Assembly (NCBI RefSeq): GCF_000379805.1
Contig: NZ_KB903534.1
Coordinates: forward strand, 50,722-114,721
Length of the DNA: 64,000 bases
Source: Lewinella cohaerens DSM 23179
GTDB lineage: Bacteria > Bacteroidota > Bacteroidia > Chitinophagales > Saprospiraceae
Direction: 5' to 3'
The first letter of the stretch is position 1; the number at the start of each line of letters is the position of its first letter. Below, one piece after another: positions 32,978 through 42,059 of the stretch. A program made the position numbers and the translations under genes. The notes below the pieces were generated by a model. It was not told where the DNA came from and did not search any database. It saw nothing but the letters and a program-made list of their open reading frames with translations.

Positions 32978-33223
32978 ATGCCTTTCATGAAGCAAAATTT
33001 TACACCTGAAGATTTGATGGCTTATCTATATGCCGAAACCAGTCTTTCACTACGATTGGCCATCCAGGATGCGCTTCGTCGTGATCCGGTACTGGCCCAA
33101 GAACTAGAACAACTGCGCATGAGCAAACGTCAGTTTCCTAAAGTGAAATTTACAGCGCCCAAGCGTAGTCTCCAGCGCATTATGAACTACAGCTGTTCAA
33201 CAGCACTGGAAGGACAAATTTAA
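32978..33223 (+). CDS. Small conserved anti-sigma-like N-terminal domain protein
   Basis: An 81-residue protein beginning MPFMKQNFTPEDLMAYLYAE, similar in pattern to the N-terminal part of Bacteroidota anti-sigma factors, but without a membrane helix or zinc ligands. It has a basic C-terminal half (KRSLQRIMNYS). It is followed by a strong terminator. Function unknown. Confidence 0.6.
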   Translation: MPFMKQNFTPEDLMAYLYAETSLSLRLAIQDALRRDPVLAQELEQLRMSKRQFPKVKFTAPKRSLQRIMNYSCSTALEGQI

Positions 33224-33263
33224 GCACCATCCAATTGATTAATGCTTGTAACGAAGCTTAGAT

Positions 33264-33305
33264 ATCCCGAGTCTCGCCCAGCGCGAGGTTCGGGATTCTT
33301 ATTTT
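33264..33305 (+). terminator. Rho-independent terminator
   Basis: ATCCCGA-gt-CTCGC, loop, GCGAG-gt-TCGGGAT, followed by TCTTATTTT. It lies 40 bp after the 81-residue gene. Confidence 0.75.
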
Positions 33306-33318
33306 AGGGTAAAAAGAA

Positions 33319-33347
33319 GGGGAGTAATGAACGTTTCATTACTCCCC
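33319..33347. terminator. Perfect 13-bp hairpin
   Basis: GGGGAGTAATGAA (33319-33331), loop CGT, TTCATTACTCCCC (33335-33347). There is no T-tract on the + strand; on the - strand it is followed by CTTCTTTTT, so it may stop - strand transcripts from the AraC gene side. Confidence 0.55.
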
Positions 33348-33646
33348 CGTCCTATCCTATTAAAACCGATGGTCCCGGATGTTTTGGTAATTGTGTAGTG
33401 TAAAAACTACGGCAGGACAATCCGTTTTATAGACGTATTTTAAGTGGCGATAATATATAGATATAAAAGGCAATAGCCTTTATACTTATCTACTGTATTC
33501 TAACTGCTTTATTCAGATAATTAAGCTGTTGTAAACATAAGTTAATAAGGCGGCTATGTCGCACCAGTTTATAAGGTGGTCGTAGTTAGTGGTTGAAAAG
33601 TGGCACTTTGGAAAGTGGTACTTTTAAGTCGCTGATTGACAGGCTT

Positions 33647-35545
33647 TTACGAATTGTCGTATTTGCGAAGGTATTCGCGAGGAGTCATGCCCGTTTGCTT
33701 CTTGAAGGCACGATTGAAAGCCGTTTTTGAATTGAAACCTGCTTCGAGTGCTAGACTAAGAATGGTGCGTTCGTTATGGTCTCCTTTCTCTATGCGATGT
33801 TGAAAGCTTTTGATACGATGGCTATTGATGTAGTCGAAAAAATTTTTCCCAAATTGATCGTTTATCAACTTTGAGATTTGATGACTAGGTGTTTTGGCAA
33901 GATCGGCCAGTTCTCCCAAACTAAGCCCTGGGTTGAGGTAAGGCCGATGCTCCTCCATAAGTTTTTCCAATAAGCGGAATTCTTCTTGTGGTGCTGTCAA
34001 GATAGAAGATGTTGAAGTAGCCAAATGAGTCGAGACAGCAGCTTTGATTGGTACTTCTGACGAAATGTGCGGTTGTGCCGGGGGGGGAGTGAAGTTGAGT
34101 TGAGCGCTCCGAAAAATTTGTGGTTGCCGCATAGCGTAATACCCCATGGTGTAGGCACCAATAGCCAGTACAAGCCAAGTAGCGTCGATCATCCTGTCTG
34201 TAATAGGAGTCCAGTTGAATCCCAGCCAAAGTCCGGCAGCTCCTACGAGGTAGGTACTTAGCCAAATTAACAAGCACAGAGTATGGAGATAAAATACGGT
34301 GCGCAAAAAACTGAGAATAGGCAGCTTATCTGCGGCGTAATTGGTGTTCAATTGTTGAAGAAACCGCCGGCTACGTAGCCAGTAAAACGAATTAAATAAT
34401 AGACCAATAGCTGCAACACTGATAAATATAGGACGTAACTGAAGGTTGACGACCTGCGTGATGAAATCAAAGTTGGTTTTTAAAACTTGGGGTAAGTAAA
34501 TTAGAAAAACCAGCGCCAATGGGAGGAAATGCCAAAACCAGCGCCACCGGTAAGGTGTAATTGGGGTAAGGGAACGAAGGTAAAGCCAAAAAAGAGGCCC
34601 GTAGGCAAAGTAAATCAAATCGGGTAGCAGTACAATTTTTGGATACTGCTGAAAGATATCTCGGTCAAAGGCACCAATACGCGCCAGGAAGGTAGCCGAT
34701 AAAACAATAATCAGTAAAGATAAAATACGGTTTGTGCGGCGATGCCGTTCTTTGAAACTGTTGATAGCAATGACCAGCAAAAGGCCCTGTAGTGCTGCTA
34801 GCAACATTACCATCGCATACCAATTGATCCGATTGCCAGCCAGGTCTTCCCAGTTGGCAATTTCAATTTGGAGTAGTTCCTCCTTGTTGTCTTCGGTATA
34901 ATTGAAAAGGCGGTTGGGGCGGGAGAGACCGTTTTCTCGGCTTTCAACGGTATTCCAATTGCCACGGCTAATTTTGAATTCCGTAATGTTGGTTCTAATA
35001 GGAATAGTCGTTCGAAAATACCCGTTAGAGTCGCGTTCCATTCTGAAGTCTGGATCGCCCGGCGACCAACCATTAAAGGAGCCTACTACATAGAGAGCTG
35101 CATCTATCGGCGTGTTTTCCGGGAGGCTAACAATTTTGATGGGAAGTGTGTCGCGGTAGGGGATTTCTTCCTTGAGGTCTTCCCAGGCTTCTACCGAAAT
35201 CCTCAGGGTGTCCTTTTGTTTGCTGGTATATGTGTAAGAGTGGTTGCCAATGGGTTCACTGACGTGCCCCCCCTCGACCTTTACCCAAGAGCCACGAGTG
35301 ATTTTGAATTCAAAATCGGGCATGGGGGTAAGGAAACTATACTGCCAGCTTCCATCGCTAAGTTTGTGAAAACGGAAATTTTGATCATTAGGGTTCCAAT
35401 TGTTAAAACTTCCAACCAGGTAAATACTGTCTTCCTGTGGGGTGTATTCTGGTAGCTGATCTATGATAACAGTGAGCTGTGCCACCACATTAAAGGGCAG
35501 CAAGAATAAACCAAAAACCATGATGCGTGCTAGTATTTTCCGCAT
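33647..35545 (-). CDS. Membrane AraC-type regulator with two CBM48-like N-terminal domains
   Basis: A 632-residue protein with an unusual architecture. A signal peptide (1-22) is followed by two repeats of an E-set/CBM48-like module (YLVGSFNNWNPNDQNFRFHK, about 40-120; YVVGSFNGWSPGDPDFRMER, about 150-230), each ending in FKI(T/S)RG(S/N)W. A seven-helix membrane region (about 240-470) follows, then a cytoplasmic AraC-type DNA-binding domain (about 520-632) with the two-HTH signature ending LSLALEAGFNSKTAFNRAFK and TGMTPREYLRKY. This suggests sensing of a ligand outside the membrane and direct control of DNA, without a kinase step (inference). Confidence 0.88.
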   Translation of the reverse strand: MRKILARIMVFGLFLLPFNVVAQLTVIIDQLPEYTPQEDSIYLVGSFNNWNPNDQNFRFHKLSDGSWQYSFLTPMPDFEFKITRGSWVKVEGGHVSEPIGNHSYTYTSKQKDTLRISVEAWEDLKEEIPYRDTLPIKIVSLPENTPIDAALYVVGSFNGWSPGDPDFRMERDSNGYFRTTIPIRTNITEFKISRGNWNTVESRENGLSRPNRLFNYTEDNKEELLQIEIANWEDLAGNRINWYAMVMLLAALQGLLLVIAINSFKERHRRTNRILSLLIIVLSATFLARIGAFDRDIFQQYPKIVLLPDLIYFAYGPLFWLYLRSLTPITPYRWRWFWHFLPLALVFLIYLPQVLKTNFDFITQVVNLQLRPIFISVAAIGLLFNSFYWLRSRRFLQQLNTNYAADKLPILSFLRTVFYLHTLCLLIWLSTYLVGAAGLWLGFNWTPITDRMIDATWLVLAIGAYTMGYYAMRQPQIFRSAQLNFTPPPAQPHISSEVPIKAAVSTHLATSTSSILTAPQEEFRLLEKLMEEHRPYLNPGLSLGELADLAKTPSHQISKLINDQFGKNFFDYINSHRIKSFQHRIEKGDHNERTILSLALEAGFNSKTAFNRAFKKQTGMTPREYLRKYDNS

Positions 35546-35617
35546 TCTACAGGATTGCTAGACCAGTAAATAACTGGCTGAGGCAAATATAAATGGATTT
35601 CAAAGACTTGAGTAGTC

Positions 35618-37249
35618 TCAACTCAAAAAGGCAAATAAGAGTTGGACGAAAAGGATTTTTGTAATCAACACAATGGGAAGAATCAACGTATAGCCCAGTG
35701 TTGGTAATTTATTATCTGCCTGATGGAGTGCATGTTCTAAAATGGCTGGTTGTGTAGCGACCATTCCTGTTAATAATCCGAAGGGAATCCGTAGCCAGCG
35801 GTAGCCCAACCAGAGGGTGAGAAAAGCAGTTCCGGTGGCAATGATCGTTCCTGCAAGGAAAAGCCACCCACCTCCACCTGCTAAAATGGTGTTGAGGAAA
35901 GTATGCCCTGATCGGATACCTATACTGGCCAAGAGTAAAATAAGGCCTAGTTGTCGCAGCACGAGGTTGGCACCAAAGGGGAGTGTCCATACAATAGGCC
36001 CGGTTCGGCGCAAGGCTCCTAATATCAAGGCCACAATAAGCGGGCCACCAGCAAAACCAAGATTGAAAGAAACGCCTCCAGGCAGCGTGAAGGTGACCAT
36101 CCCCAGGAGTAACCCCAAGGCCATACCGGAGCCAAAAGATAGCAAATTGATATGGTTGAGGGCCTCGTAGCTGTTGCCAAAAAGCTTTTTCAGTTCGTCG
36201 AAATCGGTACGGCGAGCGACGAGTAGTACGCGGTCTCCCAACTCCAGCACTGTATTGCCGTTGGCCAGTAGGTCTACGTCACCACGTTGGACTCTGGTAA
36301 TAATGGTAGAGAATTTTTCGGTCAGATTGAGCGAAGCAATCTTTTCGCCAGCAATATTGGGGTTGGAAACAAACAAACGGCGAACATCATAGGAGCTGCG
36401 GTCGTAAGAAAGCTCCTTGACATCTGCTCTGCCTAATAAGACGATAGCTTCATCTATGGTTTTGGCGTTTCCGACAAGTACTATGCGGTCACCTAATTGT
36501 AGGCGGGTATCCATATTTGGAAGTTCGTCAATACCACTCCGTTGCATCCGACCGAAGACAAGTCGGTGCTGGAAGTGCTGAAAGATGGCACGGATGGTTT
36601 TTCCCTCCATCTCCGGATTGGTAATAACGATGGTTCTTCTGGTAATATCTTCGCTGGTGAAGAGGTCGCCAGCCTGTTGAGCAGCCTCTTGTTTGTAGTC
36701 AATATTGAGCCATTTTTGCATGATGTTGATGGCAAACATGACGCCAAGAACACCCATGGGGTAGGAGAGGGAATAGCCCACCACAGCAGCATTGGACATG
36801 GCCTCTTGCAGTTCGGCAGGTTGCGAAAGCTGGATGAGGTCTAGCAAGCCAGCAAGAGAAGCCGTATTGGTAGAGCTACCGGCGAGAAGCCCGGCAGCGG
36901 TAGCGGCATCAAGGTCAAAGAGGAAGTACATGCCGATAGTGATCAATGCAGAGAGTCCCAGCATGACAATGATGAAGGCAAAATTACGTAACCCTTGTGC
37001 TCGAAAAGTAGAGAAGAAGCTGGGCCCACTACTAAGTCCAATGGTGTAAACAAACATGGAAAGCCCTAAAACGATAATAATATCAGGCACCGCCAGCCCA
37101 GGGTCTATTGCTCCAACAGCCAGGCCGGCGAAAAGGACGGCGGCGACGCCTAACTTGGCACCACGGATAGGAATATTGCCGATCCAGTAGCCGATAGCAG
37201 AGACCACAAAAAGTAATAATACTGGTGACGATTTGAAGGCTTCAATCAT
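35618..37249 (-). CDS. AspT/YidE/YbjL-type transporter with two TrkA-C domains
   Basis: A 543-residue transporter with two five- or six-helix hydrophobic halves (about 1-165 and 370-543) that flank two regulatory TrkA-C (RCK_C) domains (about 210-275 and 290-360; ELGDRVLLVARRTDFDELKK). GSSTNTASLAGLLDL and GMVATQPAILEHA are duplicated pore-like motifs, as in the aspartate:alanine exchanger family. The substrate is not predictable from sequence; putative organic anion transport. Confidence 0.88.
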   Translation of the reverse strand: MIEAFKSSPVLLLFVVSAIGYWIGNIPIRGAKLGVAAVLFAGLAVGAIDPGLAVPDIIIVLGLSMFVYTIGLSSGPSFFSTFRAQGLRNFAFIIVMLGLSALITIGMYFLFDLDAATAAGLLAGSSTNTASLAGLLDLIQLSQPAELQEAMSNAAVVGYSLSYPMGVLGVMFAINIMQKWLNIDYKQEAAQQAGDLFTSEDITRRTIVITNPEMEGKTIRAIFQHFQHRLVFGRMQRSGIDELPNMDTRLQLGDRIVLVGNAKTIDEAIVLLGRADVKELSYDRSSYDVRRLFVSNPNIAGEKIASLNLTEKFSTIITRVQRGDVDLLANGNTVLELGDRVLLVARRTDFDELKKLFGNSYEALNHINLLSFGSGMALGLLLGMVTFTLPGGVSFNLGFAGGPLIVALILGALRRTGPIVWTLPFGANLVLRQLGLILLLASIGIRSGHTFLNTILAGGGGWLFLAGTIIATGTAFLTLWLGYRWLRIPFGLLTGMVATQPAILEHALHQADNKLPTLGYTLILPIVLITKILFVQLLFAFLS

Positions 37250-37300
37250 GTTGCAAAGGTAGCTTTTTTGGAGTCACTTATGGAGCGGAATGTTTTTTTT

Positions 37301-37388
37301 TAACCACCAAAGACACTTAGTATTTTCGTGCTGTTCCTTAAGGTTTTTTATTCCTATCGTGATCCAAAGGAGAATTCCTTTGGTGGTT
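37301..37388. repeat. Inverted-repeat-bounded element
   Basis: AACCACCAAAG (37302-37312) and CTTTGGTGGTT (37378-37388) are complementary and frame an 88-bp block between two - strand genes. Inside, TATTTTCGTGCTGTTC (37321-37336) is the reverse complement of the end of palindromic element copy b (GAACAGCACGAAAATA). Confidence 0.45.
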
Positions 37389-37408
37389 GAAAAAAGAAAT
37401 ACACGGGG

Positions 37409-38062
37409 CTATTTATTTAGGAATTGCCGAGCATGGCGGTAAGCTCGCCAGCGGGTGAGGACTTCACCAATAATCAGGATGAGAAGGCCTCCGAGGAAAA
37501 TGAGGTTGCGGCTGAGCTCAACTCCCAGAGTATACATGTCGTAGAAACTGCGGATGATCAGTATCTCGATCAGGATGATGAGCGCAGAAAGGCCAAACAT
37601 AAGGATGGCGGTGGCGCGGGTGACGGTATTGATGGATGTATTTTGCTGGCGCAGGGTCTTGCGAAGCAGGAGAGCAGCGAGGGCATGATTGGGGTTGATG
37701 CGCAGGAGTTCTCGGACAACATGTTCGGCTTTGGCGGGTTCGATGGTTTGAACGAAGGCGGCGGCTTTGCGGAAAAGCAGTTGTTCGAAGAGGTGTTGCT
37801 TTTGGAGCTGTTCCTTGCGGTACGACTCATCGAGCGAGATCAAGACGGCTTGATCGACTACCGCTAGAAATTGCCGGTAAGCCCCAACCTCAAAGAGTGC
37901 ATTGGTGAAAGCGAAAAGCAAATCATAGTGTTGATCATCGTCGAGTTTAGCAATTTGTTCCTCCCATTGTTCATAAAAGCGAATGACAGCATGGTAGTTC
38001 TTTGGCTCGATGGCCAAAAAATCACGGTACAAACGCGTGTAAATAGTAGGACGAATCTGCAT
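37409..38062 (-). CDS. TPR-like protein with two C-terminal membrane helices
   Basis: A 217-residue protein. The first 140 residues are helical and TPR-like (YHAVIRFYEQWEEQIAKLDD, AEHVVRELLRINPNHALAALLLRK), followed by two membrane helices (about 148-168 and 183-203). Cytoplasmic domain with a membrane anchor by prediction. No function recognised. Confidence 0.65.
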   Translation of the reverse strand: MQIRPTIYTRLYRDFLAIEPKNYHAVIRFYEQWEEQIAKLDDDQHYDLLFAFTNALFEVGAYRQFLAVVDQAVLISLDESYRKEQLQKQHLFEQLLFRKAAAFVQTIEPAKAEHVVRELLRINPNHALAALLLRKTLRQQNTSINTVTRATAILMFGLSALIILIEILIIRSFYDMYTLGVELSRNLIFLGGLLILIIGEVLTRWRAYRHARQFLNK

Positions 38063-38192
38063 GACAATTGTGTTATCTGTTTAATGATAGAAGTACAGAA
38101 TTGTTCATTAATATTAGGGTAAACAATGTGTTTTTATTGTTCCTTTGGCTAGTTGCTACTATAATAAGGTATACTTGCTGCTAAAGTGGTAT

Positions 38193-38312
38193 CTCGCGCC
38201 AGGGGTGGGAACCAGGCCCGATGAGGGCAGCCCGACGCTAGGAGGGCCGAGCGAACAGCGAGTGGTGGACGACCCGCCCCGGAACCTTAGTGGAGGGAGG
38301 CGCCCAGCAAAG
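38193..38312 (+). repeat. GC-rich structured repeat, copy E3
   Basis: It contains AGGGGTGGGAACCAGGCCCG, GGGCAGCCCG, AGCGAACAGCGAGTGG and GGACGACCCG in the same order as copy E2 (16190-16312) read on the other strand. Not coding. Confidence 0.65.
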
Positions 38313-38515
38313 AAGCATGAGATAAAATGTGTTTTTTGAATTCGTCTTGGGTTGGGTATTAATATGAACCAAAGTCTTGGAGAGAGGAGCTTTTGTAGCG
38401 CGTTGAACGTAGCCACTAAAATTTTTGTGCGATATTTTAACTGTTTTTCAGTGACTTATGAAGGGTGGTGTGCGATTTTTTTTGAAGAAAGCTTCTTTTT
38501 TTTGATAAAGGGTAT

Positions 38516-38523
38516 TACCTTTG
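38516..38523 (+). promoter_or_regulatory. Promoter -7 box of the rplM operon
   Basis: TACCTTTG is an exact match to TAnnTTTG, preceded by a T-rich tract. It leaves a leader of about 95 nt before the GTG of rplM, long enough for ribosomal-protein autoregulation. Confidence 0.55.
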
Positions 38524-38621
38524 CACGGCTTTTGAAAGAGGAGTTATCCGATTAGCTTTAAGCGGCGGGTAGTGAAGACTGGAAGAAAGCCCAATATTTA
38601 ACAACAATAAAGTCATTTATA

Positions 38622-39065
38622 GTGAACACATTAAGCTATAAAACACAGTCGGCAAAGCCTTCAACGGTAGATCGTAAGTGGCACATCATCGACGCTGAGG
38701 GGATGATTGTAGGCCGTATGTCTACTAAGATTGCTAGCGTACTGCGTGGTAAACATAAGCCTGATTACACTCCGCATTTTGATAATGGGGATTACGTAAT
38801 CGTGATTAATGCGGATAAGGTTCGTTTCACTGGCCTGAAAATGGATCAGAAGACGTACTTGCGTCACACTGGTTACCCAGGTGGTCAGAAAGCAACCAAA
38901 GCGAAAGAACTGTTGGTGAAAAAGCCAATTGCGATTGTAGAAACTGCCGTAAAAGGTATGTTGCCTAAGACCAAGCTAGGTCGTGCGCAATACAAGAAAC
39001 TGTTCGTTTACGCTGGTTCAGAGCATCCTCATGTTGCTCAGAAGCCAGAAGCGATGGAACTTTAA
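38622..39065 (+). CDS. rplM: 50S ribosomal protein L13
   Basis: L13 (147 residues), a primary assembly protein of the large subunit. Recognised by WHIIDAEGMIVGRMSTKIAS, the HTGYPGGQK block, and KGMLPKTKLGRAQYKKLFVY. It starts with GTG. First gene of the rplM-rpsI-rpsB-tsf block. Confidence 0.97.
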   Translation: MNTLSYKTQSAKPSTVDRKWHIIDAEGMIVGRMSTKIASVLRGKHKPDYTPHFDNGDYVIVINADKVRFTGLKMDQKTYLRHTGYPGGQKATKAKELLVKKPIAIVETAVKGMLPKTKLGRAQYKKLFVYAGSEHPHVAQKPEAMEL

Positions 39066-39093
39066 TAATAGAACGTAAATTTTCTACGATAAT

Positions 39094-39483
39094 ATGGAAA
39101 TGATCAATACGATCGGGAGAAGAAAAGCAGCTGTTGCCCGCATTTATTTGACGCAGGGTACTGGTGTTGTTACCATTAATGGTAAGACTTTGACCGAATA
39201 CTTTCCCCAGTCTCATATTCAACACAAGGTGCTTGATCCATTCAGCACTGTTGAGATTGATAGCAAGATCTACGATATCAAAATAAACGTAGACGGTGGT
39301 GGTTATAAAGGACAAGCTGAAGCTATTCGTATGGCGATTGCCCGTGCGTTGGTGAAGCTTAACGAAGACTTCCGCAAGGCTCTCAAGGACCAGAAGTTCT
39401 TGATGCGAGATGCACGTGTAGTTGAACGTAAGAAGTACGGTAAGCCTAAGGCACGTAAGAGCTTCCAGTTCTCTAAGCGTTAA
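39094..39483 (+). CDS. rpsI: 30S ribosomal protein S9
   Basis: S9 (129 residues). It begins MEMINTIGRRKAAVARIYL and ends in the basic tail KARKSFQFSKR that reaches the P-site tRNA. It lies 28 bp after rplM, the universal pairing. Confidence 0.97.
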   Translation: MEMINTIGRRKAAVARIYLTQGTGVVTINGKTLTEYFPQSHIQHKVLDPFSTVEIDSKIYDIKINVDGGGYKGQAEAIRMAIARALVKLNEDFRKALKDQKFLMRDARVVERKKYGKPKARKSFQFSKR

Positions 39484-39601
39484 TATTTGGTGTTTTGGAA
39501 GGCAGCTTTGCTTGCTTTTCAGAAAACTAAAATGATTAGATGATGAATACTGGCCGCTGCCTGTGAGGCAAGCAAGTGTTCAAAAAAGTCAAAAATTAAT
39601 A
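39484..39601 (+). promoter_or_regulatory. Candidate structured leader of rpsB
   Basis: The 118-nt gap contains TTGCTTGC and GCAAGCAA as complementary arms and the small hairpin TGCCTGTGAGGCA. This is consistent with an autoregulatory ribosomal leader for the rpsB-tsf pair. No published motif could be checked. Confidence 0.35.
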
Positions 39602-40318
39602 ATGGAAAAGCCTAATTATAAAGAGTTGCTCGCGTCTGGTGTACACTTCGGTCACCTCAAGAAGAAGTGGAACCCTAAGATGTCTCCTTATATCTTTGCG
39701 GAGCGCAAAGGAATTCACCTGATCGATTTGAACCGTACCAGCGAATGTTTGGAGCGTGCGGGACAAGCTGCTCGTCAGATGGCCAAAGCGGGTAAGAAGA
39801 TTTTATTCGTTGCCACCAAGAAGCAAGCGCGCGAGATTGTTGCTGATGCAGCACGTAGCGTAAACATGCCTTACGTAACGGATCGTTGGTTGGGAGGTAT
39901 GATGACCAACTTTGCTACTATTCGTCGCTCTGTACGTAAAATGCAGAACATCGAGCGGATGTTGGCAGATGGTTCTTTGAGTAGTATCACCAAGAAGGAG
40001 CGCTTGACGCTGACGCGTGAACATGCTAAGTTGGATAAAGTATTAGGTGGTATTGCGAACCTGAACCGTACTCCTTCTGCTATGTTTATCGTGGATATTC
40101 ACCACGAGCACATTGCTATTGCGGAAGCTCACAAGCTAGGTGTACGTACGATTGGTATCGTTGATACTAACTCTGACCCTAACCAAGTGGACTACCCAAT
40201 TCCTGGCAACGATGATGCCTCTAAGTCAATTGCTATCATTACCAACTACATCACTGAGATGATTAAGTTGGGACAGCAAGACCGCAAGAGCGACAAGGCG
40301 GAGAAAGAGAAATCATAG
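39602..40318 (+). CDS. rpsB: 30S ribosomal protein S2
   Basis: S2 of 238 residues, starting at ATG 39602 (MEKPNYKELLASGVHFGHLK). The family motifs GVHFGHLKKKWNPKMSPYIF, DRWLGGMMTNF and VDTNSDPNQVDYPIPGNDDA are all present. The 13-residue extension in the longer frame (from 39563) is leader sequence. Confidence 0.97.
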   Translation: MEKPNYKELLASGVHFGHLKKKWNPKMSPYIFAERKGIHLIDLNRTSECLERAGQAARQMAKAGKKILFVATKKQAREIVADAARSVNMPYVTDRWLGGMMTNFATIRRSVRKMQNIERMLADGSLSSITKKERLTLTREHAKLDKVLGGIANLNRTPSAMFIVDIHHEHIAIAEAHKLGVRTIGIVDTNSDPNQVDYPIPGNDDASKSIAIITNYITEMIKLGQQDRKSDKAEKEKS

Positions 40319-40402
40319 TATACTGCCGGAACCAATGATTGACAGATTTGGTTAAACCGCTACTATTCTCAAACTCTTAATCTTTTAAAATTTAAAGTCA
40401 AA

Positions 40403-41227
40403 ATGAGCGTAACTGCTGCTGACATTAAGAAACTGCGCGACATGACTGGCGCAGGGATGATGGATTGCAAAAAAGCCCTGAACGAATCAGCGGGCGATTT
40501 TGATAAAGCCATTGAAGTTCTTCGTTTGAAAGGCCAGAAAGTTTCTGCTAAACGTGCAGAGAATGAAGCCAATGAAGGTGCTGTAATAGCACTGGTAAGC
40601 GAAGACAAAACTCGTGGTGTAATAGTAAAGTTGAGTTCAGAGACCGACTTCGTTTCTAAGAATCAGGGATTTGTAGATGGCGTTAATGCTATTGCAGAAG
40701 CTGCCCTAAAGACTTTCCCTGCAAGTAAGGAGGAGTTGATGGAAGCTGCTACTGCTACTGGTACTGTTGCATCTGCGTTGAATGATTTGGTGACTAAGTT
40801 CACTGAGAAGATGGAGTTGTCTTATGAGCGTTTGGAAGCTGCTGTAGTAGCTCCTTATATCCACATGGGCAACAAAGCTGGTGTTATCGTAGGCCTTTCG
40901 GCTGCTGGTGATGCTGCTTACGAAGCTGGCCGCGACGTAGCTATGCAAGTAGCAGCGATGAAGCCGGTAGCGGTAGATAAGGATGGTGTAGACCAGTCTA
41001 TCATCGACAAAGAAATCGAGATCGGTATAGAACTGGCGCGCAAGGAAGGCAAGCCAGAAAACTTACTGGACAAGATCGCCAAAGGAAAATTGAACAAGTT
41101 CTTCAAAGACAACACCTTGTTAAATCAAGCGTTTGTGAAGGACAGCAAACAAAATATCGCTGGTTACTTAAACAGCGTTGAAAAAGGCCTTACTGTTACG
41201 GACTTCAAACACGTAACTTTAGGTTAA
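40403..41227 (+). CDS. tsf: Elongation factor Ts
   Basis: EF-Ts (274 residues), the nucleotide exchange factor for EF-Tu. The N-terminal UBA-like domain is followed by the TDFVSKNQGF motif that contacts EF-Tu (SSETDFVSKN, about 75-84). Directly after rpsB as in most bacteria, and closed by a terminator. Confidence 0.97.
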   Translation: MSVTAADIKKLRDMTGAGMMDCKKALNESAGDFDKAIEVLRLKGQKVSAKRAENEANEGAVIALVSEDKTRGVIVKLSSETDFVSKNQGFVDGVNAIAEAALKTFPASKEELMEAATATGTVASALNDLVTKFTEKMELSYERLEAAVVAPYIHMGNKAGVIVGLSAAGDAAYEAGRDVAMQVAAMKPVAVDKDGVDQSIIDKEIEIGIELARKEGKPENLLDKIAKGKLNKFFKDNTLLNQAFVKDSKQNIAGYLNSVEKGLTVTDFKHVTLG

Positions 41228-41236
41228 TTAATAAGA

Positions 41237-41269
41237 AAGGCGAATCGGAAACGGTTCGCCTTTTTTTTT
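41237..41269 (+). terminator. Rho-independent terminator of the ribosomal block
   Basis: AGGCGAA...TTCGCCT stem, loop TCGGAAACGG, followed by nine T. Confidence 0.85.
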
Positions 41270-41336
41270 GCAATTCATTTTAGTGCTGTTCTTTTAAGAA
41301 TTACCATCTTTGCCAAAATAACATACACATCACTTT

Positions 41337-42047
41337 ATGATCAAATATCGTCGCGTACTCCTTAAGCTTAGTGGAGAATCCCTCATGGGAGACCAAGGGT
41401 TTGGTATTGACTCCAAAATGTTGCAGCATTACGCAGAGCAGGTCAAAGAGCTCATTGGCTTGGGCGTAGAAGTAGCCATCGTTATTGGTGGCGGAAATAT
41501 CTTCAGAGGATTACAAGCTAAAGATTCCGGTATTGAACGCGTACAGGGTGATTATATGGGGATGTTGGCTACCGTAATTAACGGTATGGCATTGCAGAGT
41601 TCTTTGGAAAACAATGGTGTTTTTACTCGCTTGATTTCTGCCCTGACGATAAACCAAGTGGCAGAACCTTATATTCGCCGACGCGCTATCCGGCACTTGG
41701 AAAAAGGACGTGTGGTGATTTTTAGTGCAGGTACCGGTAGCCCTTATTTTACGACAGATTCGGCAGCAGCCTTAAGGGCCAATGAGATAGGAGCCGACGT
41801 TATCCTTAAAGGTACCCGTGTAGACGGTATCTACAGTGCTGATCCGGAAAAAGATCCCACTGCTACCCGCTTTGATGAACTGACCTTTGCTAAAGTGATC
41901 AGTGAAGGCCTCAGTGTGATGGATATGACGGCCTTTACGCTTTGTCAGGAAAATAATATTCCGATTGTCGTTTTTGACATTAATGATCCGAGCAACCTCA
42001 AACGGATTGTGGAAGGAGAGCGAGTTGGTACATTGGTCGAAGGGTAA
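41337..42047 (+). CDS. pyrH: UMP kinase
   Basis: A hexameric bacterial UMP kinase (236 residues) that makes UDP from UMP and ATP. Motifs: [45 protein letters not shown] and [17 protein letters not shown]. Its usual neighbour frr is not next to it; a glycosidase gene follows 12 bp later. Confidence 0.96.
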   Translation: MIKYRRVLLKLSGESLMGDQGFGIDSKMLQHYAEQVKELIGLGVEVAIVIGGGNIFRGLQAKDSGIERVQGDYMGMLATVINGMALQSSLENNGVFTRLISALTINQVAEPYIRRRAIRHLEKGRVVIFSAGTGSPYFTTDSAAALRANEIGADVILKGTRVDGIYSADPEKDPTATRFDELTFAKVISEGLSVMDMTAFTLCQENNIPIVVFDINDPSNLKRIVEGERVGTLVEG

Positions 42048-42059
42048 TCTTGTGGTTTT

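Larger units (their letters stand above)
33224..33646. other. 423-bp intergenic region with two hairpins
   Basis: No gene. It contains a terminator at 33264-33305 and a perfect hairpin at 33319-33347. The rest is AT-rich, with imperfect repeats of AGTGG(C/T)ACTTT near 33598-33625. Confidence 0.7.
38063..38621. other. 559-bp region: GC-rich repeat E3 and ribosomal operon leader
   Basis: No gene. GC-rich repeat E3 (38193-38312) lies in the left part. The right part contains the promoter and about 95-nt leader of the rplM operon. Confidence 0.7.

Noticed and set aside
37424..37867. 147-residue + strand ORF rich in Glu/Gly.
   Set aside because: Antisense to the TPR/membrane protein gene; no domain.
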